Origin: Dichetophora obliterata
Lineage: Eukaryota > Arthropoda > Insecta > Diptera > Sciomyzidae
DNA length: 64,000 bases
Reading direction: 5' to 3'
Assembly (NCBI GenBank): GCA_963920525.1
Contig: OY986439.1
Coordinates: forward strand, 32,681,819 to 32,745,818
Shown: piece by piece, positions 46,140-58,110 of the stretch
How the letters are laid out: each line of letters opens with the position of its first letter
How positions within the stretch are numbered: the first letter of the stretch is position 1
Position numbers and translations under genes: made by a program
Notes under the pieces: generated by a model
Databases searched by the model: none
Told to the model about the DNA's origin: nothing
What the model saw: the letters and a program-made list of their open reading frames with translations, nothing else

Positions 46140-46455
46140 ACTATAATGCTTGCAATGTTATTAGCCCTAGAACCCATACGGGGTACGTAGGAACCCCATT
46201 AAAAATTAAAAGTGGCTACATTTTGCTTTATGGAACATTTTATATCATGAATATTTGCAACTATAGCTGTGATTTTAGCGCTCTATTTTTAGTTATTCTT
46301 TTTTAAAATTAACTAATTATAAATAAAGAAGAATAGTTTTGTATCATTTGTTTTCGAATTTAACGATATGCTGCTTTAAAGTTAGTGGGGGTGTAGAGGA
46401 ACCCCTAATAGCTTAACGTAACAAAAAATAAGGTATTGATTCTGGTGTTAATATG
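46140..46455. repeat. Repeat family J, copy 2 (inverted relative to 2881-3112)
   Basis: GTAGGAACCCCATTAAAAAT near 46188 and TTAACGTAACAAAAAATAAG near 46412 correspond to the reverse complement of the copy near 3 kb. It has diverged by numerous substitutions. Confidence 0.55.
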
Positions 46456-46625
46456 TTAATATGTTTATATGTATATTTATAGTAAAATAAATTAATATTA
46501 CATTAAATTAAAATTTTATTAATGTGTTTGAGAAACAGTTTCGAATATGAATTCCGAGAGAACCAGTTTTAGAACTAGTGATATATGTTCCACAAGGTAC
46601 TAGTGCAATTTATCTCCCAAAGAAC

Positions 46626-46744
46626 CAGGGGCTGAATTACAGCATCCGTGATCGAGCAAAATTACGAAGGGCACGACGAGACAAGTGCCTATCAATCTTG
46701 TAGAATTTTGCTCGATCACGGATGCTGTTGTAATTCGGCCCCTG
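46626..46744. mobile_element. Hairpin MITE, family K, copy 1
   Basis: CAGGGGCTGAATTACAGCAT with CCGTGATCGAGCAAAATT pairs with AATTTTGCTCGATCACGG and GCTGTTGTAATTCGGCCCCTG. It is 119 bp, nearly all stem. Core: ACGAAGGGCACGACGAGACA. Confidence 0.8.
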
Positions 46745-46903
46745 TTCTTGCACTGGTATGAGGTAATGCAGCGGCTGTCTTCTGAGTACTGGTGAATTCA
46801 CTAGTTTTTTGCTAGTTCTTGACGCTGCAGGGGAATCATAAAAGATGCCGACCATAAAAGATCTGTTAAAATTGGTATTCTGCCTTTCGATCTTTTATGG
46901 TAC

Positions 46904-47020
46904 CCTGGGGCCGAATTAAAGCATCTGTGATCGAGCAAAACTTTACAAGATTGATAGCCACTTGTCTCGTCGTGCCCTTCGTAATTTTGCTCGATCACGG
47001 ATGCTGTAATTCGGCCCCTG
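46904..47020. mobile_element. Hairpin MITE, family K, copy 2 (core inverted)
   Basis: CCTGGGGCCGAATTAAAGCA to ATGCTGTAATTCGGCCCCTG. The central TGTCTCGTCGTGCCCTTCGT is the reverse complement of copy 1's core, so the two elements face opposite ways 160 bp apart. A further hairpin (CCATAAAAGATC / GATCTTTTATGG) lies between them at 46851-46901. Confidence 0.8.
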
Positions 47021-47694
47021 TTATCAATCTTCGAAAATAAAAATCTATTACAATTCCGTTAACTTCTGTTATGAAACAGCTGATTGCTGTCATTTAAATT
47101 ATTGGGCATGCGTATAAAATGCAAGCGCACATTCACTTTGTCCAACCCAAAAAGCTGCACGAAACGCACGTCAGGAAGATCAAACGGTTTGCTATTTAGG
47201 CGTAACTCCAGCAAAATGGCCCGATGGTTTCTTTTATTTAAAACTTGTCGACAACACTAATTGACACATTTATTAATTATATAATCTTACATTTGCCTCC
47301 TTTCATGAGTCATTCTTAATGAAATTCGTAAATAAACATACATTTTTCAGACCAAATGTTCACTTTCTAAAACTTTGTTACGATAAAATATAGAAAAATG
47401 TATTTATTATTCTGTTGTCTTTCATAACAGATTTGGAACAAGTAAAAAATAGTGAAATTTCAACCGACTCACTTTGACATGAAAAAGTTGTTAAATGTAA
47501 CACATAACTTACCTCACTTTGAGTCTGCATTTGCTTTTGTGCTGTTTTTATTATAAAATATTTTAAAGCAATAAAAAATTTGTGTTAGCTTGAGTGTGTG
47601 CCTCGTAGCTGCATATAGCAATGCAAATTCAGCAGCTATTAGCGCATAAAAGAAAAAACACTCAAAATGACTAATGTCAAATCAAAGTGAATTG

Positions 47695-47815
47695 CAAAAT
47701 TTTTAAAGTTTTTGAAACTCTTGCCTCACTGTACATTCATCTTCCCACTTCCCCATCCATTCTACAGACATCGAAGTGAGTTGGTTGAGTGAGGCTAGTG
47801 TAGACTGATTTACAC
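47695..47815. repeat. Partial relative of the MITE at 48124
   Basis: CTTGCCTCACTGTACATTCA and GACATCGAAGTGAGTTGGTT then GAGTGAGGCTAGTGTA parallel the right half of 48124-48296. A CAACCGACTCACTTTGACAT block near 47462 may be its left end. Confidence 0.5.
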
Positions 47816-48123
47816 TATTTACACAGTCTTAGTTGACTGATTTATTTTATTGGCGTTTAAAAAATTCATATAAATAAAAGCCGTGCAGAGAAATCCAGCA
47901 ATCTAAATTTGGAAAATATGTTGCAGTATAATTGATGTGCAGCAGTTAAATAAAAAATATAGTACCAGAGGCCGGATTCAGTAACTGTGAAAATAATCTG
48001 TGTACATAAAATATAAAAATATATTTGCAGTTGAGGGCTTATGTGTTAAGTGCATAAGCATAAAACAAAATATACGTACGTCAAAAATCTCCACAAGTGC
48101 TTTTATACTATTGCCTTAGTGCC

Positions 48124-48296
48124 AGTTTACACTAGCTTCACTCAACCGACTCACCGAATGTCAAATAAAAGTGAGTCGCAAAAATTTTTAAATTTTTAAT
48201 ACTTTTGCCTCACTTCATTCACCTTCCAACTTCATCTCACCTCATCTCCTCTGTAGACGTCGAAGTGAGTCGGTTGAGTGAAGCTAATGTAAGCTA
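48124..48296. mobile_element. MITE, family L
   Basis: The left end AGTTTACACTAGCTTCACTC pairs with the right end GAGTGAAGCTAATGTAAGCT; inner arms continue AACCGACTCAC / GTGAGTCGGTT. It is 173 bp with no coding content. Confidence 0.75.
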
Positions 48297-48309
48297 GCAC
48301 ATAGACTTT

Positions 48310-49790
48310 CTGCTGAAGTTATGTTAACACCTTTCAATTGTGTTTCAGTACGAATCATAGTAGAACTAGACAAGGAAGTGTTAGGGCTGAATGTGCTCTC
48401 TTTCTTAGTGACCATAACTGTCAAACTCAGCCATTTTGGTATTTTTGCCAATTTTTGCTTTCATATTGAATCCTCATTGGTTGCAAATTTTGTATGAGTT
48501 GTCAACTTCGTTTTGACAGTTGCGGTCACCGGCTCTTCGCCCTAACACTACACTGTCTAATTTGCCATGGTACGAATGACATATCAGTTCGATTTGCTTT
48601 CACTTTCATCCAAAGTAGGAAAACCTTCTACTTCTTTTGCTCTTCAAGGTGGATGACAATCATCTTAATTTTAAAGATTAAACTAAATTTACATTTTTCA
48701 AATCAGATGATTCATCCAAAGTGAACAATGATAGTGAATCGTGTAAATTCGCTTTAACAGGTTGTGCAGAACAGGCCCAACCCAGCTAGACAGCTAACTG
48801 TTAAATATTCCGTATATATGGCATATACGTAGCGACCTTGACGTTAAAGTCATATAAAATTCTCCATACATTGTACGTTAAATTTGTTCTACCAAAATAC
48901 TATATATATGGACAGACGCTCATCTGTGTGATCTGGCATCTCTGTCTGCCACACATGTTTTAGCCATAAAAAAAAAGTTTAGCTGAACTGCTCGCACCAA
49001 TAAGAAAATCTGCTTTGCAATCTTCTCCCCCCCCCATGCCGCTATATCCTGACCACCCCCTAGCCCAGAGATTAGAACTCTGACATGTTTAATTAAATTA
49101 CAAAGACAATTTTTGAATCAATTTTTATTTATTTTTTGAAATGCATACATTACCTTGAGGTTACGGGTTAAAATATTACGGCTTTAAAAATTAGAACAAA
49201 AACAAACACAATGCATATAATATCCATTGGTTTTGCAATTATTTCCTTACAACAGCAATAGCTCCAGCTACAGCAGCAGTTGTTTGAGTTGAGATTGTAG
49301 TCAATCCAGACAATGGAAATGTTTTTCTGGAATCCTATTTAGTCTTCTGAAAAGAAAAAAAAGTGTTGAATTGTTTTATTTGGTTTGTATTATTTGCATA
49401 CTTCCCTTCGATTGTGTGCTAATTTTGTTTGGTTTGTTATTTTTGTTGCTAGTTTATAATATTTTTGACAGTAAAAAAGCAAGATATATAAACATACATA
49501 ACTTTCCTTGTTTAACATAACAACAGAACGTATGAATGTATTGCTGAAAACCAAATTTTGTTTCGTAGTGTTTGTGAAGACGTTAGAGCTGTCCAGCTGG
49601 GAAATAACTCCTTTGATGACAGTGCTTTAAAAAAGGTGGCAATGTAGCGGTGTAATTATTTATTTGAATATGGTGGCAGCATTTAAGTAAGTTAAATTTT
49701 AGTTTTGTTTTTCATTGCATTCGCATTTGATTAAACATTAAATTTTTAATGAAATAGTAGAAGGAATTGTGCTTAAAGGAATTTAATTAC
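48310..49790. other. Upstream flank of MED10, no other gene seen
   Basis: No other coding frame was recognised. A C-rich run (CTCCCCCCCCC) lies near 49025. The MED10 promoter should be near 49560-49790, but no canonical element was convincing. Confidence 0.45.
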
Positions 49791-49800
49791 TACTAAAAAA

Positions 49801-50262
49801 ATGTCAGCGCCATTAGAAAACCTCGAGACACAGTTGGAAATGTTTATTGAGAATGTTCGTCAAATACGCATTATTGTCAGCGACTTTCAACCACAAGGAC
49901 AAAATGTGCTCAACCAGAAAATGTAAGTGAATTTGGAAGTAAATTTTATAATTACTGGTATAAATATCAGCATACTATCTATTCACAGTCAGGGCCTTGT
50001 GACGGGTCTGCAAGAGATCGACAAACTAAAGAATCAAGTGCAGGATGTATGTGTTCCTTTCGAAGTTTTCGACTATATTGATCAGGACAAGAATCCGCAG
50101 CTGTACACCAAGGATTGTGTGGAAAAGGCACTAGCCAAAAACGAGGAGGTCAAAGGTAAAATTGATGCATATCGCAAGTTCAAATCGAACATGCTGCTGG
50201 AGCTTTTCAAAACTTTTCCCAACGAAATGAATATGTATCGTGCTTACCGTCCAGATTCTTAA
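49801..50262 (+). CDS. MED10: Mediator complex subunit 10
   Basis: Two exons, 49801-49922 and 49989-50262, joined across a 66-bp GTAAGT...ACAG intron in phase 2, give 131 residues, the usual size for MED10 (about 130-135). The protein starts MSAPLENLETQLEMFIENVR, continues with the QGLVTGLQEIDKL region over the junction, then VPFEVFDYIDQDKNPQLYTK, and ends with a basic helical segment and FPNEMNMYRAYRP. MED10 (Nut2 in yeast) is a core middle-module subunit that links activators to RNA polymerase II. It is short and all-helical. A possible polyadenylation signal, AATAAA, is at about 50326-50331. It stands alone and points toward Gclc, which lies tail-to-tail 1.4 kb away. Confidence 0.93.
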
Positions 50263-50339
50263 GCAGTACAACCAAAAGCAGAGGGGATTAGTACCAAGTT
50301 TTTCATACCTATAAAAAACGAATGTGAATAAAAAAAATA

Positions 50340-51670
50340 TTTTTATTGAAGAGACCAACAAATAAACATTGTACTGCTTTCAACAAAAACATATATAAAA
50401 TTATTTTTCAAATGTGCAGGATGAAATTCAATAATCGATTCAAAGCCGAGATCCAAAAAAGATACCAGATAGCTTGATCAAAAGCAAGATTTAGTCTGCT
50501 TCTGTATAACCACATTAACCCTTTCAATGGCCAGGCCGAGCTAAGAACGAAATAAATTTTTTGAGGTAATATTCCTAAAAAGATGAAAAAACATACCTTT
50601 GATTTTTACCTGCAATACTAACGTTTTGCAAGCTTGAACAAATAAAAAATTATTTTACTCCTGTTCGGCACAAAATCTCTTTCTCTTAATCCCTTGAAGG
50701 TTTTTCAACCCTTTAGATATTTTTTTTTAAAAACCCTCTTTATATTCTGATCATAAAAATAATAAAAATATAAAAAAAGATTGATTTTTGTCCGTTTGAT
50801 TTTATTTTATAAATAGGCAAAAAAAATTGTTTGCTTTTCTTCGGCAAAAAATCGAAAATCCAACTGACTTTGATAAATATCTCTCCAAATCTTTTTTTAT
50901 CATGTTGGTTCATTTTTTTTTATAGAACCAAACGATTTGACTAAAAAAAGTGTTGCAAAATAAAAATTAATTTCTGACGTGTCCAATATATTGGGCAAAT
51001 CCACTGAGAGGGTTACGGGAATATTTTTCGAAGGCCCACTTCTATTTCAACTATTGAAGAAATTCCTTTGATCTGCTATTGCAAAAACAGCGAACTGAAA
51101 TACTTTATTTTTGTAAATTTTTTGCCACATTTGTTTTTTCGTATACAATAAATTTTATTTTTTAATTTGGTTTTGTTTAAACTAAGCTAAAGCAATATCT
51201 TAAGAACCTTATAATTTAAAGATTTGTATTATAGGCTTTTTTTTGTAAGTAAAATAAATGGTATCTCAAAAATTAACAATTACAACTATTGTATAAAATT
51301 AAATTTAAATTACATCATTATATTTGTTAAACGTTCTTTAATTTTTGTTTTTATGTTAAATTTAAATAGTAATTTCTTTTGCTGATATTTTTTGTTAAAT
51401 GACTATAACTAAAAAACGTGTCATTAAGTTTTTGCTAAATATGATTATAGGTAAACATTTTTTAATTTCTCTGGTTTTAAACGATATCTTCACACACAGC
51501 AGACACATGAACCCATCCATTTTTAACGCATACATCAATAGATGGTGAACTTGAACTTTTCTTCAACGTCATCGTCAATTTTGACTCGTCCTGTTCATTC
51601 GTATGCTTTTCTACGGCTGTTGGCAATGTTTTTGTATGTTTTAAGCTTCTTTATGTTGTAATTGCAGCTG
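50340..51670. other. Intergenic between MED10 and Gclc 3' ends
   Basis: AT-rich DNA between two convergent genes, expected to hold both 3' UTRs. No repeat or gene was recognised. Confidence 0.5.
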
Positions 51671-51676
51671 ATCAGG

Positions 51677-53956
51677 TCATTTGCCATCGCAGCCATTCAT
51701 TGTTAAATGCTTCTGTATGGCTGGAGGAATGAAATCTTTCGTTTTGGAATGATTACCATGTCCAAGCAGAGAAGGTTCAATTATTTTGCCCTCCTGAATA
51801 TCTTTGATTTTCTTAAGAATATCATAGTTGATGCTATCGCTTACCACAGAATCTTTTCTACAAATAAGAAGGAAAAGAATTAAAAAAGTTCGGTTTAAGT
51901 TATTTTTTTTTTTAAATCCATGTTTGTCTTACTTGTAGTCAGGGTGGCTGAGAACCTGCTCGCGCATCCATGTCGCAGTGGTAACCAATTCACCAGAAGC
52001 GCGTTTTTGTATGAAACGCAGATACTGTTCGATCGTGCAGTGTGTGTCGGTATCCACTTCCATGGACTGTAAGTAGCTGCGTATTAACGGCACCAAACCG
52101 GGAAACGAGTCCGTCTGGAAACAAACCCAAATATGAATAAATTTCACATATGTTTTTGCTATGCTTTTCCTCACCTTTCCGTTGAAAATTTCACCTATCG
52201 TCATTAGCTCAAATTTGTCCGTGTCAATATCACTATCGGTGCCATTTACTTCTGTGCCATCACATCGCTTTGCTGCACCGCTTGCATCACAGCATTCACG
52301 CGTCTTCATCTTTCTGAACCAGAATTTCTCCTTGCGACAAGCATCACGTTTCTGCGCTGTTTGCATGTTTTCGTCGACCTTTAGTATATACAAAATAAAT
52401 TAATTTTTTTTATTTTTCACAATCTACTAGGTATCACTTACTCTGCTGATAGGCATCAGGAAATTTAACTGATATGACAGAATGACTCGCGTCAGCAGCA
52501 CAACAAAGCACACAAGTGCCGCATTCTCAAAGTCACTGATTTGTGCCTCACATGGGCGGAACTCGACACGCCAACCGATCGATGAGTTCGGTGGTGGCGG
52601 CTTGAAACGCATTGTCTGCCAATTGGTGGATTGTATATTCTCAAAATGGTCTGTATCTTCGGCGTCGTTCTGATGGACTTTCTCGCTAAACAAAGACACA
52701 GTGTCGCGTATAAACAAATGAGCAACATGCTGCGCCAGCAAATGATCGATGCCACCTTCGCGCAGACGATCATAGACGACCTTCTCGTAGGTCACAGGCA
52801 CATCATTGTATTTCTCAGCCTCTGGCGATAAGAACGAATCGATGGAATCATAGCGAGACTTTGCGATAAGCATTTTATTCTCGCTCAAGGGCTGCAGACC
52901 GCGTTCCTCGGCGGTGCGACAGTCAACCGAAGAACTAATGACATTCCAACGGCAGTCCGACTCAGTCAAATAGCCACGATAGATGGGCGAGGCAGCGGTG
53001 AGCGCCAGCATAATAGGGCATAATGGTGCCAGATGATCGTACAATTTGCGCGCCTCGTTAATATTGCAGGCTTGGAATGTAAGCTGCAGACAGCAACAAC
53101 CCATGCCGAAGCCCATAGCGTCGAGCAGCACTACTTCGGGCTCACCATCTGGAGCGCCCGCCACAGGAATTTCTGTTTTTTCGTCCTTAAAAACTGTAAA
53201 GCACAGCATTTAGATATATTATGTGCTAGATATATATGAGTAAACAAATAAATAAAAACCTTTTAATTTGATGGAAACCTTCTCGCCACGGCGCATGCGT
53301 ATATTGCGTGTAAGCGTCTTAAAGCGTGGATGTCCAGGAAATATAGCTTCATCGGGGAAATATAAAGATTTTGCAGAACTTGCGGGATCATCGGGATTAG
53401 GATAGTAGATAGGATGTGTAAATTCAGGACAACCCAAGCGTGGAAAATTCGTTATGGACATGACACACTCATCATCCTCAAGCATCTCGGTTATTTCTTC
53501 GCGTCGATAGCGCATATTGGCTTCCACTAAATTGAAATGTGCCATAAGACCGCCAAAGGGTTTGCCTGGAGTGCCCTCAATCATGTAGGCACCATACTCA
53601 GGGCGCCAAAGTGATTTAACACCTGCGAGAAAGAATCACAATCATCAATCATTCAATCTATCAGTCAGTCAGTCAGCTTGATGCTGCTTCTTACTATCTG
53701 GATCGGCCATTTCCTTCTCATTCAAAATAGCCAGCAGCTCCTGCGCTTTAAGCGAAACACGTGCCACTTTATTTTCATCATCAAATTTAACGATTATGTA
53801 TTCCACCTCATCGCCCCACTTCAGTATGTCACCGTGACGATCCTTTAGTCTGTGATAGAGATTTATAAACTGTGTTACGCCATGTTCGCGTACATGTTCC
53901 GCCAATGCTTTTGTTTCCTCCCAAGATAGGGGACTGCCCTCGCTTAATAGACCCAT
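51677..53956 (-). CDS. Gclc: Glutamate-cysteine ligase catalytic subunit (six coding exons)
   Basis: Joined exons: 53956-53695, 53622-53260, 53193-52442, 52378-52175, 52114-51933, 51857-51677; 647 residues, with every splice phase consistent. It catalyses ATP-dependent joining of glutamate and cysteine, the first and rate-limiting step of glutathione synthesis, in the cytosol with the modifier subunit Gclm. The sequence matches the eukaryotic GCL family throughout: [16 protein letters not shown] start, [52 protein letters not shown] [67 protein letters not shown], the VDENM junction and [15 protein letters not shown] pyrimidine-rich stretch ending CAG lies 2 bp before the ATG (53959-53961), so a 5'-UTR intron and an upstream non-coding exon are likely. 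No damage is seen. Introns are about 60-75 bp. Confidence 0.95.
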
Positions 53957-54426
53957 TTCTGAAAAAGAGAAACAGACAGAAAATGGAAAAAAATATTAAT
54001 TAAGCGAAACTAATTAAAGCCGCCGCTGCTCCCACCGCGAAGCCTATTCCGGACGCATTTCAATATTCAAATGTGCAACGATGAAAATATTTAAACTAAC
54101 ATTTATCAAATGAAATTCTACAACTAACATAAACTGCTGAATTGACAAACGATGCCCTGAGACGTTCAGGTTATATGGTTTGTGCACGCACCCTCCTGCA
54201 TTCTCTTAAGCACCCTTGCTTTCACCAGTATATTCACATGGCCAAGCAAAACTTAACGTTTCACGCTACTCAGTGAAGAGATAATGTTATTGCAACAACA
54301 GCAACAAAAACTGCGACAAAGATTATTGTGCATGGAATTACGTTGTTACTATTTAATATTTTTTTTTTTTTTTTTGCTATATCGCCCGCTTGGCTTATAA
54401 AGGCAGCAACTCAAAAAGTTCAATAT

Positions 54427-54434
54427 TATCGATA
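54427..54434. promoter_or_regulatory. DRE-type motif TATCGATA upstream of Gclc
   Basis: TATCGATA, the Dref-binding element common in fly housekeeping promoters, lies about 470 bp upstream of the Gclc ATG. A 5' non-coding exon there would fit the 3' splice site next to the ATG. This is a motif match only; a second, probably chance, TATCGATA lies in the pogo relic near 55479. Confidence 0.4.
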
Positions 54435-54984
54435 TCGACTCTGATCAAATCTAAATATATTGAGCTATGGATTTTTTATTGTTTGGATTCGGCCCTTTAG
54501 TAGTTAGGAGAAAAAAGTGATCCAAAGTCGGCTCTCGAGACAACTTAAAAGTATTACGTGAAATGGTGTTGCACCCTTTCTCGCTGTTTTTAACTCAGTT
54601 ATTCATATGGTCTCACTAAGTTATTCATATGGACTCAAAACTATATTTTTGAGTTGTCCTCTTTTGTATTGAAGTGCCCGTAAACGATCGTTAGAAATTT
54701 GTTTAGAATGTTTGATAATTAATGATAATGAAAAAATAATGGTTTATCCAAAGTATTTAATAAACGACCATGAATTTAATTGAGGCTGTTGTTTGTTAAC
54801 AATTTTTTTTAATAAATCGGGCACTTGAAACCCACACTCAAGAAAGTTGAAGAGCTGGGAAAAGTTTTTATTTCAAACCATAGTAAAATTAGAGAAGTTA
54901 GATGCATTTCGAAGAAACTCACTGCCGAAACTGTCAAAACGAAGTTGACAGCTCAGCTCATAGAAAAGCTGAAACCGATGAGAG

Positions 54985-55035
54985 AGCAGAGTCAACTGTT
55001 GTGAACTTCTATGGTAGCAATACCGTAGAAAACTT
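54985..55035. repeat. Repeat family G fragment
   Basis: GCAGAGTCAACTGTTGTGAACTTCTATGGTAGCAATACC parallels 6685-6722. An inverted fragment (GTTGACTCCGCTGAATGC) lies near 60588-60606. Confidence 0.45.
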
Positions 55036-55351
55036 GAAAATTAACTAACGTAAATGTGCCATATAACGACCCTGTTGTTAATTCTGACTACCTAGTTTTT
55101 TCGAAAATAATTTAAATAAATAAAATAACTGAAATATTTGCATTTATTCGGTATTATCAACATAAGGTGTTTAAAGAATAATAAAATTAATAGTTTAAAT
55201 TTTAAAAATTTATAAATTTTTATTTTTGATATTAATTAAAAACACTCTAAATAATGTTGGCAGAAAATTTCGAACACTAAAATATAAAGTTCGTACTTTG
55301 TGTTATAATTATAAAACTTTTAGCTATTTTAGATGTATTTTCTTGCTTTTA

Positions 55352-57010
55352 GATAATCATGAAAAAGATAGAGTAAAATATGATCAAAATGCCATCGAAA
55401 ATGATTTACATGAAATAAGGAATGGAATGAGCTACACAAAGGCCTGAAAACAATTTAATATTTCAAAAACAACTCTTATCGATAAAATATATAAAAAAAG
55501 ATAAAAAAATGGATAGTCCAGGAGCGCCAACAATTCTACAGAAAAACGAAGAATAACGAGTCGTGGAATGGATTATAAGCTTAGGTAACGCAGGTTTCTA
55601 AGTAGCTAAAAATCAGCTTTTGGAGAGCGTAGGTTGTTTGGTGGAAAAATAATTCGCCCCAACTCATTTAAAAATGGAATTCCTGGCCGACACTGGTACG
55701 CTGGATTTATGTCTAGACATCCTTATCTTTCACAACGAATACCACCACAAAATCTAACACAGGCTCATACTCAAGTTTCAGAAGAATCAATAAAAGCATG
55801 GTTCAAAAGAGTGGAGGAGCAGCAATTTGCTGAACAAAAGTGTCTCGACATTTTACAAGATCCAAAAAGAATATTTAATTGTGATGAAAGTGGGTTTTAC
55901 CTAGCCCCAAAACTCAATAAAAAGTTATTGTTCGAAAAGGATCTAAAAAAATTTACAACAGAATTGCTAATGATGAAAAAGAGTGCTTTACAGTTTTGTT
56001 TACAATAAGAGCGGATGGAGAAATACCATTTCCATTAGTTCTTTTTCCATATAAGCGTATGCCAATCGGTATACCTCCAAAAATGCCTCCAAGGTGGGGA
56101 CTAGGCCCTTCAGGCTCAGGTTGGATGACAAGTGAAGCTTTTTTCGAATTTATAACCAACGTGTTTTTTTAAATTTCTAAAAGAATATGAAGTTACTTTG
56201 CCAATTGTTTTATTTCTTGACGGCCATATCTCTCATTTGAGTTAACCACTTGTTGAGTTTTGTAAAAAAGGGGAATTATATTAGCAGCTCTATTGCCTAA
56301 CTCTACACACATACTTCAACCTCTCGACGTTGCTTTTTTAAACCTATCAAGCAATCGTGGAAAGATGTTAATAACTGGCGTTTGGAAAATCAGGGTGAAA
56401 AGTTAAAAAGAGAAGATTTCGCTCAATTACTAATATCATGCCTTGATAATACTGCCGTCCTACCAAAGAAAGTCACAAACGCCAAAATTCCAAAATGTAG
56501 AAAAAGGCGGATTCGGAACCGTGAATGAGTTTCTGATTTTTGTGTTAAGCTAAGTTTGCCCATTTTCAACTCCAAATGACTGAAAAATTTAAGTAAAGTG
56601 GTCACTTCTAGTGTGTTTCTTAGAAAGATAAAAAACGTAAAAGCTATATATCTCAAAACTACTCAAATGGAGATATGACTTTTTTACATAGGAGGGTAGA
56701 ATAATTGTATAACATCAACAATAATAAAAGGCTTCGAAACATGCGGCTTGTATCCTTTCGATGTAAACAAAGTCGATTTCAGTTGAACTTTGATCCAACC
56801 TGAAAGCAACATACTAACAGAAGCTTCATCGCATTTAAAATGTTCCTGTAAAGAAGACAATCACTTTCTTCAAGAGTTTGTATCAAAAAAAATGTATCCA
56901 AAAGTCTTACCAGAATTTCCAACTTTATCTGGTCTGGCGAACTTAAGTTACATGGATTGCATAGCTTCTGGAAAGGAATACAAAAATGTGCAAAGCTGGA
57001 TTTAAATATT
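55352..57010 (+). pseudogene. pogo/Tigger (Jerky-like) transposase, N-terminal and catalytic parts
   Basis: In shifting frames I read an HTH-type start (KYDQNAIENDLHEIRNG and FNISKTTLIDKIYKK near 55376-55500), a CENP-B-like second DNA-binding part (VEWIISLGNAGF near 55565; GIPGRHWYAGFMSRHP near 55680), then the DDE_1 catalytic core: IFNCDESGFYLAP (first D, near 55870), IRADGEIPFPLVLFPYK, SGWMTSEAFFEFI, IVLFLDGHISH (second D, near 56215) and HILQPLDVAFF (third D, near 56310), followed by GFETCGLYPFDVN near 56735. Stops and frame changes near 55445, 55560, 55945 and 56170 show it is dead. A MITE interrupts it at 56451-56700. The last part (56790-57178) is less certain. Confidence 0.8.
56451..56700. 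mobile_element. 250-bp MITE inside the pogo transposase, 5-bp ATAAT duplication
   Basis: Flanked by ATAAT at 56446-56450 and 56701-56705. The ends ACTGCCGTCCTAC and (reverse complement) TCTACCCTCCTAT are imperfect inverted repeats. Without the insert and one ATAAT, the transposase frame runs on directly from LLISCLDN into TSTIIKGFE, which confirms both borders. Confidence 0.75.
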
Positions 57011-57222
57011 TTACACCACGAAAATCAAGTTGCATATGAAATAGAAGAAACGAATTATCAATTTCAAGATAAGATTGAAGATGTATTAACTCAATTCGCA
57101 GAAAACTGTTCTATAATTGCAGCTAATAGCGTTGTTATATATTTTAAATATGCGGCATGTAAAAGACTTAAGTCTTAAATGCCAACGTTATTTGCAAATA
57201 AATATAAATATATATATATAAT

Positions 57223-58110
57223 CACGGCCGTAGCCAGGGTGGTACTGGGGGCAGCTGAGCACCCCCAAAAGTTTTGCGAGCTCCCCCAAAAACTATGCTA
57301 CTTTTCAAAATTGTAACAGAAAAGATTTCAGAATTCAATTTAGGAAAATAAGCTCTCAACAGAAGCAACATAAAGTTTTTTGACGAAGAAAATTAAGAGT
57401 GAAAACTGTTTCATTATATGTTTAAAGTTTAAAGACACGACCAAAAAGCACAAAAACTTAGAGATATGTCAAGATGGCATGCCTACCAATGCTGTTTATA
57501 CATCGTTGCAAATGCAAAATAAAATCATAAATATTATTGAAAATTGTTTCCAAGAAATAAGTGCTAATGAGCTAAATCATATTTAGCATTGACTGCAGAT
57601 ACGACAGATACGAGTGAGAACGAAATATTTTCGATTTCATTTCTGTACATTGTTCGTTACTTTGCTTCAAAAAAGCTGATGAAGTCACAGCTAAGGCATT
57701 CTTAAAACTTATTATCGATTGACTGACAGAATTTGGAATTGAGCTCGAAAATATTTTGGGCCAGGGTTATGATGGTGCTGCTGTAATGAGTGATCGATTA
57801 GGTGGACTGTAAAATTTGATACAGGACTTTTTCAATCGAACAATTCCAAAGGTTCATTCCACCGTTTCAAATAACCACCATTTTAATCTTGTCGTTGTCG
57901 AAATCGTGAAGAAAAATTATGACTCCCAACTTTTTTTCGACCAAATAAAATAAATTAGACGATTTTTTCAGTCGCTTCAAAGTTAAAAAAATGTACGAAC
58001 AGACCACAGTTTCTCTGCTTTTCGAGCAACGTTATCAGTACATTACAAAGCAATCTTTTTCAAGACACCGGAATTTCATCTTGGTCCAGATGAAATGGTT
58101 TTAGCTGTTA
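57223..58110 (+). pseudogene. hAT-family relic, DUF4371/ZMYM-type transposase
   Basis: The terminus CACGGCCGTAGCCAGGGT (57223-57240) with flanking G and C runs looks like a hAT end. Coding remnants in several frames read CQDGMPTNAVYTSLQMQNKI near 57465, a TADTTDTSENE-like TTD motif near 57590, DEVTAKAFLKLI, LGQGYDGAAVMSD (near 57755), NRTIPKVHSTVSNNHHFNL, then FFQSLQS and RAFRATLS-like remains before 58030. The GQGYDGAAxMS block is characteristic of DUF4371/ZMYM1-like hAT proteins. Many stops show it is inactive. It ends where the element at 58111 begins. Confidence 0.7.
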
